From assembly GCA_900546465.1 (NCBI GenBank), contig URCX01000013.1, forward strand, positions 1-21,822: a stretch of DNA of 21,822 nt, written 5' to 3'. Below, one piece after another: positions 1 to 7,544 of this stretch. Position numbers and translations under genes: made by a program. Within the stretch, counting starts at the first letter, position 1. Each line of letters starts with the position of its first letter. The notes under the pieces were generated by a model. It ran no database searches, was not told the origin of the DNA, and saw nothing but the letters and a program-made list of their open reading frames with translations. Source of the stretch: an uncultured Bacteroidota bacterium. Its GTDB lineage: Bacteria > Bacteroidota > Bacteroidia > Bacteroidales > P3.

Positions 1-864
1 CTGGCGACGGCATCCGAGCCGCTGTCTCCTCCGCGGTGCGGCGCGCGCGGCGGCAGAAGCAGGAATGTGAACCGCGGCGGCAACCTCAGAATAAGGGTAA
101 AGATGACTTTGGAGGAGATAAACAGCGGCGTGGAGAAGAAAATCAAAGTCAAAAAGTACGTACCCTGCAAGACATGCAACGGAAGCGGTGCAAAACCGGG
201 TTCGGAAAAGACCACATGCCCTAATTGTGGCGGTAGCGGTGTCGTGGTTCAAGTTCAGAGAACTATTTTGGGCAACATGCAAACCCAATCCACCTGTCCG
301 CATTGCCACGGTGAGGGAACGATAATAAAGGAAAAGTGTCCCGATTGCGGCGGCGAGGGAATCGTTCAAAGCGAAGAAGTCATCGAAATCAAGATACCGG
401 CAGGCGTTGCAGACGGAATGCAACTTTCCATGCAAGGCAAAGGCAATGCAGGTGCAAGAGGCGGCATAAACGGAGATTTAATTGTCTTGATAGAAGAAGT
501 GCCGCACGAAATATTCGAACGAGACGGCAATAACCTCTGCATGCAAACCTATATAACATTCTCGCAAGCCGTTCAAGGCACCACAATAGAAGTACCTACC
601 TTAGACGGAAAGGTCAAATTCAAAATAGAACAAGGAATGCAAAGCGGTAAGGTTTACAGATTGAAAGGCAAAGGACTTCCGGAAGTAAATTCTTTCGGAA
701 GACGAGGAGACCTTTTGGTCAGAGTAGATGTCTGGGTGCCGAAAAGTTTCACCAAAGAAGAGAAAAAACTTCTTGATGAACTTGACAAGCACCCTGCATT
801 CCAACCGAAACCATCAGCAAAGGAGAAAAGTTTCTTTGAAAAGATGAAAAACATGTTCAGCTAA
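1..864 (+). CDS. dnaJ: Chaperone protein DnaJ, C-terminal part (5' end outside window)
   Basis: Hsp40 co-chaperone that delivers unfolded clients to DnaK and stimulates its ATPase in the cytoplasm. The reading frame is open to the left edge, so the J domain is missing; the recognisable protein begins near base 67 (VNRGGNLRIRVKM). All four CxxCxGxG zinc-binding repeats are visible in order (CKTCNGSG, CPNCGGSG, CPHCHGEG, CPDCGGEG), followed by the two beta-sandwich substrate-binding domains (IPAGVADGMQL, GDLIVLIEE, VPTLDGKVKFKI, LRLKGKG-like YRLKGKGLPEVN) and a dimerisation end. Length of the visible part fits a normal DnaJ minus its J domain. The first 50 or so bases are very GC-rich and, in this frame, do not read like the usual Gly/Phe linker. 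A strong terminator follows the stop, so dnaJ probably ends its transcription unit. Confidence 0.96.
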   Translation: MATASEPLSPPRCGARGGRSRNVNRGGNLRIRVKMTLEEINSGVEKKIKVKKYVPCKTCNGSGAKPGSEKTTCPNCGGSGVVVQVQRTILGNMQTQSTCPHCHGEGTIIKEKCPDCGGEGIVQSEEVIEIKIPAGVADGMQLSMQGKGNAGARGGINGDLIVLIEEVPHEIFERDGNNLCMQTYITFSQAVQGTTIEVPTLDGKVKFKIEQGMQSGKVYRLKGKGLPEVNSFGRRGDLLVRVDVWVPKSFTKEEKKLLDELDKHPAFQPKPSAKEKSFFEKMKNMFS

Positions 865-902
865 GGCATTGCTTTCGTTGTAAAGAAGAACACCAAATAT
901 CG

Positions 903-947
903 GAACTGCATATAAACACAACGAATGCTTATATGCAGTTCTTTTTT
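903..947 (+). terminator. Intrinsic terminator of dnaJ
   Basis: Perfect 13-bp inverted repeat GAACTGCATATAA (903-915) and TTATATGCAGTTC (929-941), 13-base loop, followed at once by six T (942-947). It lies 38 bases after the dnaJ stop codon, in the right orientation to end dnaJ transcription. Confidence 0.85.
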
Positions 948-1079
948 GTATCCACTTCAATCTGTTTTCGTTTTCTTGCCGCCCACACTGCTTTTTCCCT
1001 TGATTATGTGCTTGGAATTGTTGGAAATTCATATCTTTGCAGATTATAAACCATAGGAAAGGAGGCAGAAGAAAAAGAG
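948..1079. other. Intergenic stretch between dnaJ terminator and the structured RNA
   Basis: No credible coding frame on either strand. It contains one TAnnTTTG-type -7 element (see 1012-1039) and a purine-rich AAAGGAGG sequence near 1057-1064 that looks like a ribosome binding site but has no usable start codon and open frame behind it. Confidence 0.5.
1012..1039 (+). promoter_or_regulatory. Candidate Bacteroidota-type promoter upstream of the structured RNA
   Basis: TATCTTTG at 1032-1039 matches the phylum's TAnnTTTG -7 element. A TTG at 1012-1014 lies 17 bases upstream, slightly closer than the usual 19-21. A transcript from here would start near 1046 and run into the structured RNA at 1113, possibly giving a longer precursor. 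Confidence 0.4.
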
Positions 1080-1108
1080 TTTACATTGATTTAGTACGTA
1101 TTTATATG
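1080..1108 (+). promoter_or_regulatory. Candidate promoter of the 6S-like RNA
   Basis: TTTACA (1080-1085), 17-base spacer, TATATG (1103-1108). This resembles a general sigma-70 promoter rather than the TTTG/TAnnTTTG pattern used elsewhere in the window. It would place the RNA start at about 1113-1116, exactly where base pairing with the 3' end begins. Prediction by eye only. Confidence 0.35.
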
Positions 1109-1112
1109 ACAT

Positions 1113-1290
1113 AATAAAGCGTTTTTGCTTATACTTGGCTACGTGAAACCTCGAAAATTTCATAATACAAGTTTACCAAGAAGATAAGTCAAGAGCGCCT
1201 GCGATGTATTTCGTGGGCTTTTCTTATTTGGTAAACAGGTAATTCGAGGACCTCATGTAGCAGTAAGACACAAGTCCCACGTTTTTTATG
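1113..1290 (+). ncRNA. ssrS: Structured non-coding RNA, probable 6S RNA
   Basis: About 178 bases that fold into a single long interrupted rod. Paired segments read from the sequence, outside to inside: AAAGCGT 1116-1122 with 1279-1285; 1124-1132 with 1263-1274 (bulged); GCTACGTGA 1138-1146 with TCATGTAGC 1253-1261; CCTCGAA 1149-1155 with TTCGAGG 1243-1249; a large bubble, 15 bases on the 5' side (1156-1170) and 6 on the 3' side (1237-1242); GTTTACCAA..ATAAG 1171-1188 with 1223-1236; and a cap hairpin 1197-1204 with 1211-1218. A run of six T (1282-1287) ends it. Closing stem, central bubble and apical stem are the architecture of 6S RNA, which binds RNA polymerase holoenzyme as a promoter mimic. 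The 5' bubble strand (ATTTCATAATACAAG) resembles, from memory, the same strand of E. coli 6S (AUUUCAUACCACAAG). Existence of a structured RNA is strongly supported; the 6S identity is an inference. It could instead be another rod-shaped RNA or a leader of the downstream nuclease gene. Confidence 0.6.
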
Positions 1291-1384
1291 TCCGTACGCA
1301 AAAAAAGTATAGGCAGACTGATGTTTGCAAAATAAAAGAAAGAATTGCCTTTGGGGCTTGGGCGGAGATAAAAAAGAACATATA

Positions 1385-3256
1385 ATGAGTAACAAATTAT
1401 TTACCTTGCGGGATATATTCAAAGACAGGATATTCCGCATTCCGGATTTCCAAAGAGGGTACTCTTGGAACAAGTCTCAACTGGAAGATTTGTGGGAGGA
1501 TCTTCAAAATCTCGATGAGACAAGGAAACATTATACAGGCATGCTCTCCGTTGAACGCATCGATGCAAACGATACGAAATGGGAGAAAGACCTATGGCTT
1601 ATCAATCAAGGCAAGAAATTATTATTCTATGTCATAGACGGTCAACAACGTCTGACTACCTTGATAATCCTTTTGAACGAACTGTTGAAAGGTGAGGGAA
1701 ATTTGATGCATGAGACAAAAAAGCATTGGAGGAATTACTTCCTATACAAGTCTTATAACGGCAATACATCATTCCTGTTCGGATATGAGAAAGATAATCC
1801 GAGCGATGAGTTCTTCAAAACAAAAATCTTGGAACAAGCCTCTTGTTCGGCAGCAAACAACAATCAATCGGTTTATACTCTCAACCTGAAAAAGTGCAAA
1901 GAGTACTTTGCAGAGAAAATCAAGGATTATGATCAAGAACAAAAAGAAGACCTTTTCCGTAAGATTACGACACAGTTGACTTTCAATTATTACGAGATTG
2001 ATGACACAACGGAAGTGTTCGTAACTTTCGAGACCATGAACAACAGAGGAAAGCCTTTATCTGTTTTGGAACTGTTGAAGAACAGGTTGGTTTATTTGTC
2101 TGTTCTTATGAAGGACAAAAAAGCATACAATCAACTCAGAGACGACATCAATGAGGTATGGAAAACCTTATATGAATATCTCGGCAAAAATCAAGACAAA
2201 CCTTTGGATGAAGATGATTTTCTGCAAAATCATTGGATAACCTGCTTCCCATACAGTAGAGACAAAGCAAAAGTCTTTAAGACGTATTTGCTATCCGAGG
2301 AGTTTACGAAGAATCGTGTTTTTAGCGGAGAGTTAAGTTATAAACAAGTCAGGGAATATATCGATAGCCTCCAAAAGAGCATCAAAACATGGTACTATAT
2401 GGCAAACATCGACAACTCTCCTTATAGCGAAGAGATCAAATCATGTTTGGAAAGACTGCAAAGAGCAGGCTGGGGTGCCTTCAAGCCCCTGACCATGGCG
2501 ATATTGACAAAATGGGCAGATGAAGGCAAGGAAGAGGATAAGGATAAGATTGCGGCATTTCTGAAAGCGGCAGAGAGGTTCAACTTCTTAATCTTCCAAC
2601 TTTGTAAGGCTCGTTCCGATACCAAAAACACCGAATTTTATGGTTTGGCAAGAGCATTTTACAGGGAAAACCGTCCGATAGGAGAAATCATTGAAAGAAT
2701 TACTCAACTGACAGATGAAACTTTTGACGCAGACACCGCTCGTTTCAACATCAGTCAAGTTGCCAAATCAAGGAACGGCTTTTTCGGTTGGAGGAGTTTG
2801 CGATACTTCCTTTATGAATATGAGCAATATCTGCAAGAAAAAGCAAAAGGAGAGTCAAAGGTATCATGGCAGAATGTCGTTCCCAAAACCATAGAGCATA
2901 TCTATCCGCGAACGGCGACCGATGATTATTGGACTTCGAGGTTCGATGGCGAATCCTCTGCCTTTTATCTTAACTCTTTGGGCAATCTGCTTTTGCTGAG
3001 CAGGGCTAAAAACTCCAAACTCGGCAATGCAGACTTCGAGACAAAGAAAAAGAGAACCGACTCATCGGGTTATTTCAACGGCTCGTACAGCGAGATAGAA
3101 GTTGCACAATATCCCGAGTGGACAAAGGAAACAATCATAGAGAGAGGCAAGAAAATGCTTGCCTTTATGCAGCAACGTTGGGACTTCAAAATAGAGAACC
3201 CGGACAGTTTGTTGCGTCCGCAAGAAGAAAGTAATAACAATCAAACAAAAGATTAA
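1385..3256 (+). CDS. GmrSD-type restriction endonuclease (DUF262 and DUF1524 domains)
   Basis: Probable modification-dependent nuclease of the GmrSD family, in which single-chain members carry the GmrS-like and GmrD-like parts in one protein; known members attack modified (for example glucosylated hydroxymethyl) phage DNA. From the ATG at 1385 the product is 623 aa. The N-terminal DUF262 domain has the ParB-like landmarks IPDFQRGYSW (residues 19-28) and IDGQQR (84-89), and later the FETMNNRGKPLSVLELLKN segment. The C-terminal DUF1524 HNH-like domain shows IEHIYP (503-508, with His505) and the downstream Asn residues in NSLGN (530-534) and NSKLGN. Both halves look intact. The frame can be read 20 codons further up to a TTG at 1325, but that stretch is unlike a domain start and ATG 1385 is preferred. 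The stop lies 4 bp before the next gene. Target specificity cannot be told from sequence. Confidence 0.88.
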   Translation: MSNKLFTLRDIFKDRIFRIPDFQRGYSWNKSQLEDLWEDLQNLDETRKHYTGMLSVERIDANDTKWEKDLWLINQGKKLLFYVIDGQQRLTTLIILLNELLKGEGNLMHETKKHWRNYFLYKSYNGNTSFLFGYEKDNPSDEFFKTKILEQASCSAANNNQSVYTLNLKKCKEYFAEKIKDYDQEQKEDLFRKITTQLTFNYYEIDDTTEVFVTFETMNNRGKPLSVLELLKNRLVYLSVLMKDKKAYNQLRDDINEVWKTLYEYLGKNQDKPLDEDDFLQNHWITCFPYSRDKAKVFKTYLLSEEFTKNRVFSGELSYKQVREYIDSLQKSIKTWYYMANIDNSPYSEEIKSCLERLQRAGWGAFKPLTMAILTKWADEGKEEDKDKIAAFLKAAERFNFLIFQLCKARSDTKNTEFYGLARAFYRENRPIGEIIERITQLTDETFDADTARFNISQVAKSRNGFFGWRSLRYFLYEYEQYLQEKAKGESKVSWQNVVPKTIEHIYPRTATDDYWTSRFDGESSAFYLNSLGNLLLLSRAKNSKLGNADFETKKKRTDSSGYFNGSYSEIEVAQYPEWTKETIIERGKKMLAFMQQRWDFKIENPDSLLRPQEESNNNQTKD

Positions 3257-3260
3257 AGAG

Positions 3261-5021
3261 ATGAAAAAGTTAATGATGATTCTTTGCACCATATTGTGTG
3301 CAAATATACTCGCCGCACAAATACAATTACAATTCACAAGCGGCGGCTTGAATTATGAGGTAATTGGCGACAACTCCGTAAAAGTTGCTCAACAAAGCAG
3401 GTTCTACATTTCAGGTTCTGTTGTCATACCGTCAACCGTTACTTATTATTACAACGGCACAACGTATAGCGTTACTTCCATCGGAGATACTGCGTTCAAG
3501 AATTGCAGCGGTCTGTCTTCAATTACCATTCCGAACAGCGTTACTTTTATAGGAAGAGGTGCGTTTTCCGGTTGCAGCAGTTTGATTTCGGTTAACATTC
3601 CGAACAGCGTTACTTTTATAGGAAGTGGTGCGTTTTCCGGTTGCAGCAGTTTGACTTCGATAAATGTCGCTTCGGGCAATACGCATTATTCATCGATAGA
3701 CGGAGTGTTGTACAATTATACTCAAAATACTTTGGTACAATGCCCGGGTGCAAAAACCTCGGTAACCATTCCGTATAGCGTTACTTCCATAGGAGAGCAG
3801 GCGTTTTACGGTTGCAGCGGCTTGACTTCGGTAACCATACCGAATAGCGTTACTTCTATCGGAGATTGGGCGTTTAGGAATTGCAGCAGTTTGACCTCGG
3901 TAACCATACCGAACAGTGTTACTTCCATCGGACGGCTTGCGTTTTACAATTGCAGCGGATTGACCACACTGAACTTCAATGCCATCAACTGTCAGGATTT
4001 CGAGGCTTACTACTATAATGGTAATTATTATCCTTTTGGCACCTCACTAACCACGGTCAATATAGGAGACAGTGTACAACGAATACCGGAAAACTTTGTC
4101 AGAGATTGCAGCGGTTTGACTTCGGTAACCATACCGAACAGCGTTACCTCTATCGGAAACTCTGCGTTTTCCGATTGCAGCGGCTTGACTTCGATAACCA
4201 TTCCGAACAGCGTTACCTCTATCGGAGTGGGTGCGTTTAGCGGTTGCAGCGGATTGGTATCTGTTGTGATTGGTGATGGGATAACTAATATTGGCAGCAG
4301 TCTTTTTGAGAATTGTCCTAATCTCACGTATCTTACCATAGGAAGAAGTGTCGAAAGTATCGAAAATGGTGCTTTCCTTAATTGCTCGTTGCTATCTCAA
4401 ATTACTTCTTGGGCTACTGTTCCTCCGGAAATCGGAGGCATCGAGGCTTTCCCTTATCCTAATTTCTGCACGGTAACAGTGCCTTGCGGCAGCTTGGCAG
4501 CATATACAACTCCAACATGCCGTTGGAATATATTCTTCCCTCAACGCATTACGGAGAGTTCGTCCTTTGAGCTGTCTGTATCAGTAAACGAAGAGGCATA
4601 CGGCAGTGTTGAAGTGGAAACGCAATCTTGCAACGTCAAAACTCTTACTGCCATTGCAAACGAGGGTTACGAGTTCACTGCTTGGAACGACGGCAATACG
4701 GAGAACCCGAGAACGGTAACTATTACAAGCGATACAGCTTTCATGGCGATATTCACCGCAAGCGGTTCGTCATCTTTGCAAGAGGTGAACGCAAGAGAGT
4801 TTGCATTGTATCCCAATCCTGCGAAGAGGTTCGTAACATTGGAGTTCGAGGCATTGAAAGAGAATGTCTTGCTTCAAATCCTCGACCTCAACGGCAGAAG
4901 GGTAAGAACGTTCGAGCTCAAAGCCGGTCAGGAGTGTTTGCGAATAGAGACAGGCAAGCTGCCTGAGGAAGTCTGTACCGTCATGCTCGGTAATGCGGCA
5001 AGGAAACCGACAGCCGGGTAA
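3261..5021 (+). CDS. BspA-like leucine-rich-repeat surface protein with T9SS sorting domain
   Basis: Exported protein, 586 aa. Residues 1-20 form a signal peptide (MKKLMMILCTILCANILAAQ). From about residue 70 to 370 there are LRR_5 (BspA/TpLRR) repeats of 23 residues with the pattern SLTSVTIPNSVTSIGxxAFxxC, interrupted by a non-repeat insert near NFNAINC and IGDSVQRIP. Around 440-500 lies an InlB-B-like repeat (YGSVEVE, FTAWNDGNTENPRTVTI), and 510-586 is a type A sorting domain beginning LYPNPAKRFVTLEFE. This predicts secretion across the outer membrane by the type IX system and a cell-surface adhesive role, as known for BspA relatives. It starts 4 bp after the nuclease gene with no obvious promoter of its own. 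The last residues (GNAARKPTAG) depart from the usual basic-hydrophobic final strand. A 719-aa paralogue lies convergently downstream. Confidence 0.93.
   Translation: MKKLMMILCTILCANILAAQIQLQFTSGGLNYEVIGDNSVKVAQQSRFYISGSVVIPSTVTYYYNGTTYSVTSIGDTAFKNCSGLSSITIPNSVTFIGRGAFSGCSSLISVNIPNSVTFIGSGAFSGCSSLTSINVASGNTHYSSIDGVLYNYTQNTLVQCPGAKTSVTIPYSVTSIGEQAFYGCSGLTSVTIPNSVTSIGDWAFRNCSSLTSVTIPNSVTSIGRLAFYNCSGLTTLNFNAINCQDFEAYYYNGNYYPFGTSLTTVNIGDSVQRIPENFVRDCSGLTSVTIPNSVTSIGNSAFSDCSGLTSITIPNSVTSIGVGAFSGCSGLVSVVIGDGITNIGSSLFENCPNLTYLTIGRSVESIENGAFLNCSLLSQITSWATVPPEIGGIEAFPYPNFCTVTVPCGSLAAYTTPTCRWNIFFPQRITESSSFELSVSVNEEAYGSVEVETQSCNVKTLTAIANEGYEFTAWNDGNTENPRTVTITSDTAFMAIFTASGSSSLQEVNAREFALYPNPAKRFVTLEFEALKENVLLQILDLNGRRVRTFELKAGQECLRIETGKLPEEVCTVMLGNAARKPTAG
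3490..4270 (+). repeat. 69-bp tandem coding repeats in the LRR gene
   Basis: The 23-residue LRR is repeated at DNA level with exact 69-bp spacing. The landmark CCGAACAGCG (or one- or two-base variants) occurs at 3531 and 3600, at 3771, 3840 and 3909, and at 4134 and 4203, giving three blocks separated by non-repeat inserts. Neighbouring copies 3531 and 3600 are nearly identical over the whole unit, which suggests recent duplication or gene conversion. Confidence 0.85.
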
Positions 5022-5043
5022 GTCGTAAAGCGGCATTTAAACC

Positions 5044-5074
5044 AATAGGCTACGCCATAATGGCGTAGCCTATT
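5044..5074. terminator. Hairpin terminator between convergent LRR genes
   Basis: Perfect 14-bp stem AATAGGCTACGCCA (5044-5057) and TGGCGTAGCCTATT (5061-5074) with a three-base TAA loop. On the plus strand it is followed by T-rich sequence (TTTCATTTGG, then TTCTTTTTTTATT). It sits between the stops of two convergent genes and could serve both, though the T tract is better on the plus side. Confidence 0.8.
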
Positions 5075-5106
5075 TCATTTGGTTCTTTTTTTATTCTGTT
5101 ATTCGA

Positions 5107-7266
5107 TTATTCTATTATCAGTTTCTTTGTTGTGTTGCCAAGGCGGATAAAGTATGTTCCCTTTGCAAAATCGCCAAGTTCTATCCTCTTTTGTTTTTCT
5201 CCTGCTTTGGCTTCTACGATTTTCACTTTCCTGCCTCTTATATCGAATATTTGAAGCGGCATGTTTTCCTGTAATGTTTCAAATTCCACGATTACGAAGT
5301 TCTTGGCAGGGTTTGGAGATAGTTTGAATGAATATTCGTTTGACACACTCTCTTTAAGAGATGAGCTGACGGTCAGGTTCAGTGTTATCAAACTGTCGCA
5401 GCCGTTAAACGTTTGCAGGGTATCGGTATATGTGCCGGTTTGTGTCAATTCTCTGCCGTTGAAGTTGAAGCTCGTGCCTGCGTTAATTGTTTGCGATATG
5501 GTGTCGGCATAGATTATGTTCTCGAAATTTGCTATGAATGTTGTGTCCTGAGATAATGTTATCGTACGAGGGTTGTCTGTATTGCCGTCGTTCCATGCCG
5601 TAAAGCGGGAACAAATCTCCGATGTGGCAGTCAGAACAACTTGTTCGCAGTCGGTATATGCTGCCGAGACGCTGCCCAAAGCGGGGTTTTCAGACTCTAT
5701 ATTCAAATCGGAGCTCGAAGCCTCGAATATCTGTTCCGAGGAAAAGTAATTTGCCCAACTGCTTGCAAGGTATGCAGGCTTGCTTCCGCATGGAACTATC
5801 AAAACAGAGGAAGTGTCGGTAGAGAAAACACTTGTGCCTAAAACAGGAGGAACGCTTGCCAAACATCTTAGGCTATCAAGTTTCTTATTGTAGGAATCGA
5901 ATTTGAAGGCTCGGGTGTTTATAAAATCTACATTTCTACCTATGGTAATCGTTCGTAAAGAATCGCAGTTGCTAAAAGCATCAGAGTCGATAAATCTTAC
6001 AGTGTTAGGTATTTTTATGTTTTCCAAAGCCGTAGAATAAAAAGCTTCATACTTTATAGTATCCAAGCCCTCGGACAGATTTACCTCTGTCAAGCCAAGA
6101 CACATCTTAAAGGCATACTCTCCTATGATTTTGACATTGGCAGGAATGCTTATGGAACGTAGGTTCTTAGCGGAGCGTAAGAAAGACATAGGGATACGCC
6201 TTACGCTGTCTCCTATGTTTACCACCAAGGTGTCATCACCCCTTACATAACTGTTATCACTCTGAAATTTGAAGTACTCGAGATCTATCGCATTATAGTT
6301 GAATGTTCGCAGAGTAGACAAGAGGAAGTTGCCGAGTGAGTACTTGACGCTTGATGGAATTGTCAGCGATTCCAAACTATCTCCATAGAAAGCATTATCG
6401 CAGATTGAGTCCGGAGTGCCGAGGTCGAGATATTTCAAGTTTTTGCAATCCTTAAATGCCCCATAGCCTATTACTTTTACGCTATTGGGAATTCTCAGCG
6501 TATCCAAGGAGGTTCCCGATGCAAGATACTTAGGAATTCTTTGTACGCTGTCTCCTATGATTAAGGTTTTGAGATTGGGAGCGGTTAATGCCGGCGTCTG
6601 AGTGTAAAAGGAGGAGACTTCAGTAGTATTGCAGTTTATTGCATTGAATATTATGGTATCCAAATTTTCACAGCCGACAAAGGGTGTTCCTATGTATTTC
6701 AAACTGCTTGGCAGGGTGATTTTCCTCAGACCGCTACGCGCAAAGGCACCTATCGGATGATTAGTGTCCTCAGAGTATCCAAATATGCTGTCTATTGTAT
6801 TTGGAAGCACAAGTTCTTCAATAGCGGTGCAATCTCTGAAAGTATATCGCTTGATAGTGGTCAGGCTGCTCGGAAATTCAATACCGGTCAGAGATGTGCA
6901 GTTCTCAAATGCTCCGACTCCAAGTTCTTGAAGGTTAGATGGCAGGTTGATTGTTACTAAAGAAGTGCAATTCTGAAAAGCACAGTCTTCTATGGTTGTA
7001 ATACTTTCCGGTATCACAACGGAACTTAGATTTGTATGATTACTGAAGCCGCAGTTTCCGATAGTTTCGACTCCTTCGTGAATAACAGCCGAGGTAAGTT
7101 GTGAGACGATATGCTCTACAGCATGTCCTATCGTAACCATTTTTATGCAGCCGGGAACATCAATGGAGGTTATTTTGCTGTTATCGCTGGCACTTGATTG
7201 AAGCAGTGCCACATTGACAACGTTGTACACTTGGTGGGTTCGAGGGTGAGTAACGCTGCATGGCAC
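5107..7266 (-). CDS. BspA-like leucine-rich-repeat T9SS protein, main part (signal peptide lost by frameshift)
   Basis: 719 aa from a GTG at 7266. Domains in order: diverged LRR_5 repeats over roughly residues 50-490 (for example SVVIPESITTIEDCAFQNC), an InlB-B-like repeat near 520-580 (ALGSV, FTAWNDGNTDNPRTITL), a short module ending CDSLITLNLTV that is common in Bacteroidota surface proteins, and a T9SS type A sorting domain from about 645 (LSPNPAKNFVIVEFE) ending normally in GNTTKKLIIE. It shares the NAINC and IGDSVQRIP insert with the convergent 586-aa protein, so the two are paralogues. No signal peptide lies in this frame: the frame is closed by a TGA just upstream, and the missing export signal is in the +1 register at 7289-7465. 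As the sequence stands the product would not be exported. The GTG start is therefore probably not the biological start. Confidence 0.85.
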   Translation of the reverse strand: MPCSVTHPRTHQVYNVVNVALLQSSASDNSKITSIDVPGCIKMVTIGHAVEHIVSQLTSAVIHEGVETIGNCGFSNHTNLSSVVIPESITTIEDCAFQNCTSLVTINLPSNLQELGVGAFENCTSLTGIEFPSSLTTIKRYTFRDCTAIEELVLPNTIDSIFGYSEDTNHPIGAFARSGLRKITLPSSLKYIGTPFVGCENLDTIIFNAINCNTTEVSSFYTQTPALTAPNLKTLIIGDSVQRIPKYLASGTSLDTLRIPNSVKVIGYGAFKDCKNLKYLDLGTPDSICDNAFYGDSLESLTIPSSVKYSLGNFLLSTLRTFNYNAIDLEYFKFQSDNSYVRGDDTLVVNIGDSVRRIPMSFLRSAKNLRSISIPANVKIIGEYAFKMCLGLTEVNLSEGLDTIKYEAFYSTALENIKIPNTVRFIDSDAFSNCDSLRTITIGRNVDFINTRAFKFDSYNKKLDSLRCLASVPPVLGTSVFSTDTSSVLIVPCGSKPAYLASSWANYFSSEQIFEASSSDLNIESENPALGSVSAAYTDCEQVVLTATSEICSRFTAWNDGNTDNPRTITLSQDTTFIANFENIIYADTISQTINAGTSFNFNGRELTQTGTYTDTLQTFNGCDSLITLNLTVSSSLKESVSNEYSFKLSPNPAKNFVIVEFETLQENMPLQIFDIRGRKVKIVEAKAGEKQKRIELGDFAKGTYFIRLGNTTKKLIIE

Positions 7267-7288
7267 GGTAAGTTCCCCTCTTCCTCCG

Positions 7289-7465
7289 CTAAATCAGATT
7301 AACACCTCCTTGTGCTCTGGTAACGAAAGTTAAGGTGTCATCGCCATAAATATTTGTAAAAACTTCATTCTGCCCTACGGCTTGCAAGCCCGGTAAGCAT
7401 ATCGCCATCACGGCAAGGGAACGAATTGCTCTCGAAATTTTCGATCTTAACTGTTTCATATTCAT
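7289..7465 (-). pseudogene. Detached 5' end of the LRR gene (signal peptide), separated by a one-base frameshift
   Basis: Reading from ATG 7465 (or 7459) gives a 58-residue frame with basic start and hydrophobic core (RAIRSLAVMAICLPGLQAVGQ), a credible signal peptide, continuing NEVFTNIYGDDTLTFVTRAQGGVNLI and then TAG at 7291-7289. Removing one T from the TTT at 7293-7291 restores the frame to ...GGVNLISGGRGELTVP..., which runs directly into the 719-aa product. So the intact gene would span 5107-7465. The break is either a real mutation or a sequencing error. Confidence 0.8.
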
Positions 7466-7544
7466 TATTTATTTGTGATTAAATTCTTGCAAGTTCCGCT
7501 TGCATTACTGCTTTACGTCTCAATGCAAACGGCAATACTGTCTG

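Noticed and set aside
1057..1090. AAAGGAGG ribosome-binding-like sequence suggesting a small gene
   Set aside because: The first possible start behind it (TTG at 1086) hits a stop within three codons.
1113..1290. SRP RNA, tmRNA or RNase P RNA as identity of the structured element
   Set aside because: The SRP domain IV signature (GGAA tetraloop with the AGCAG bulge in register) is absent although AGCAG occurs; there is no tRNA-like end or tag frame, and no RNase P core motifs.
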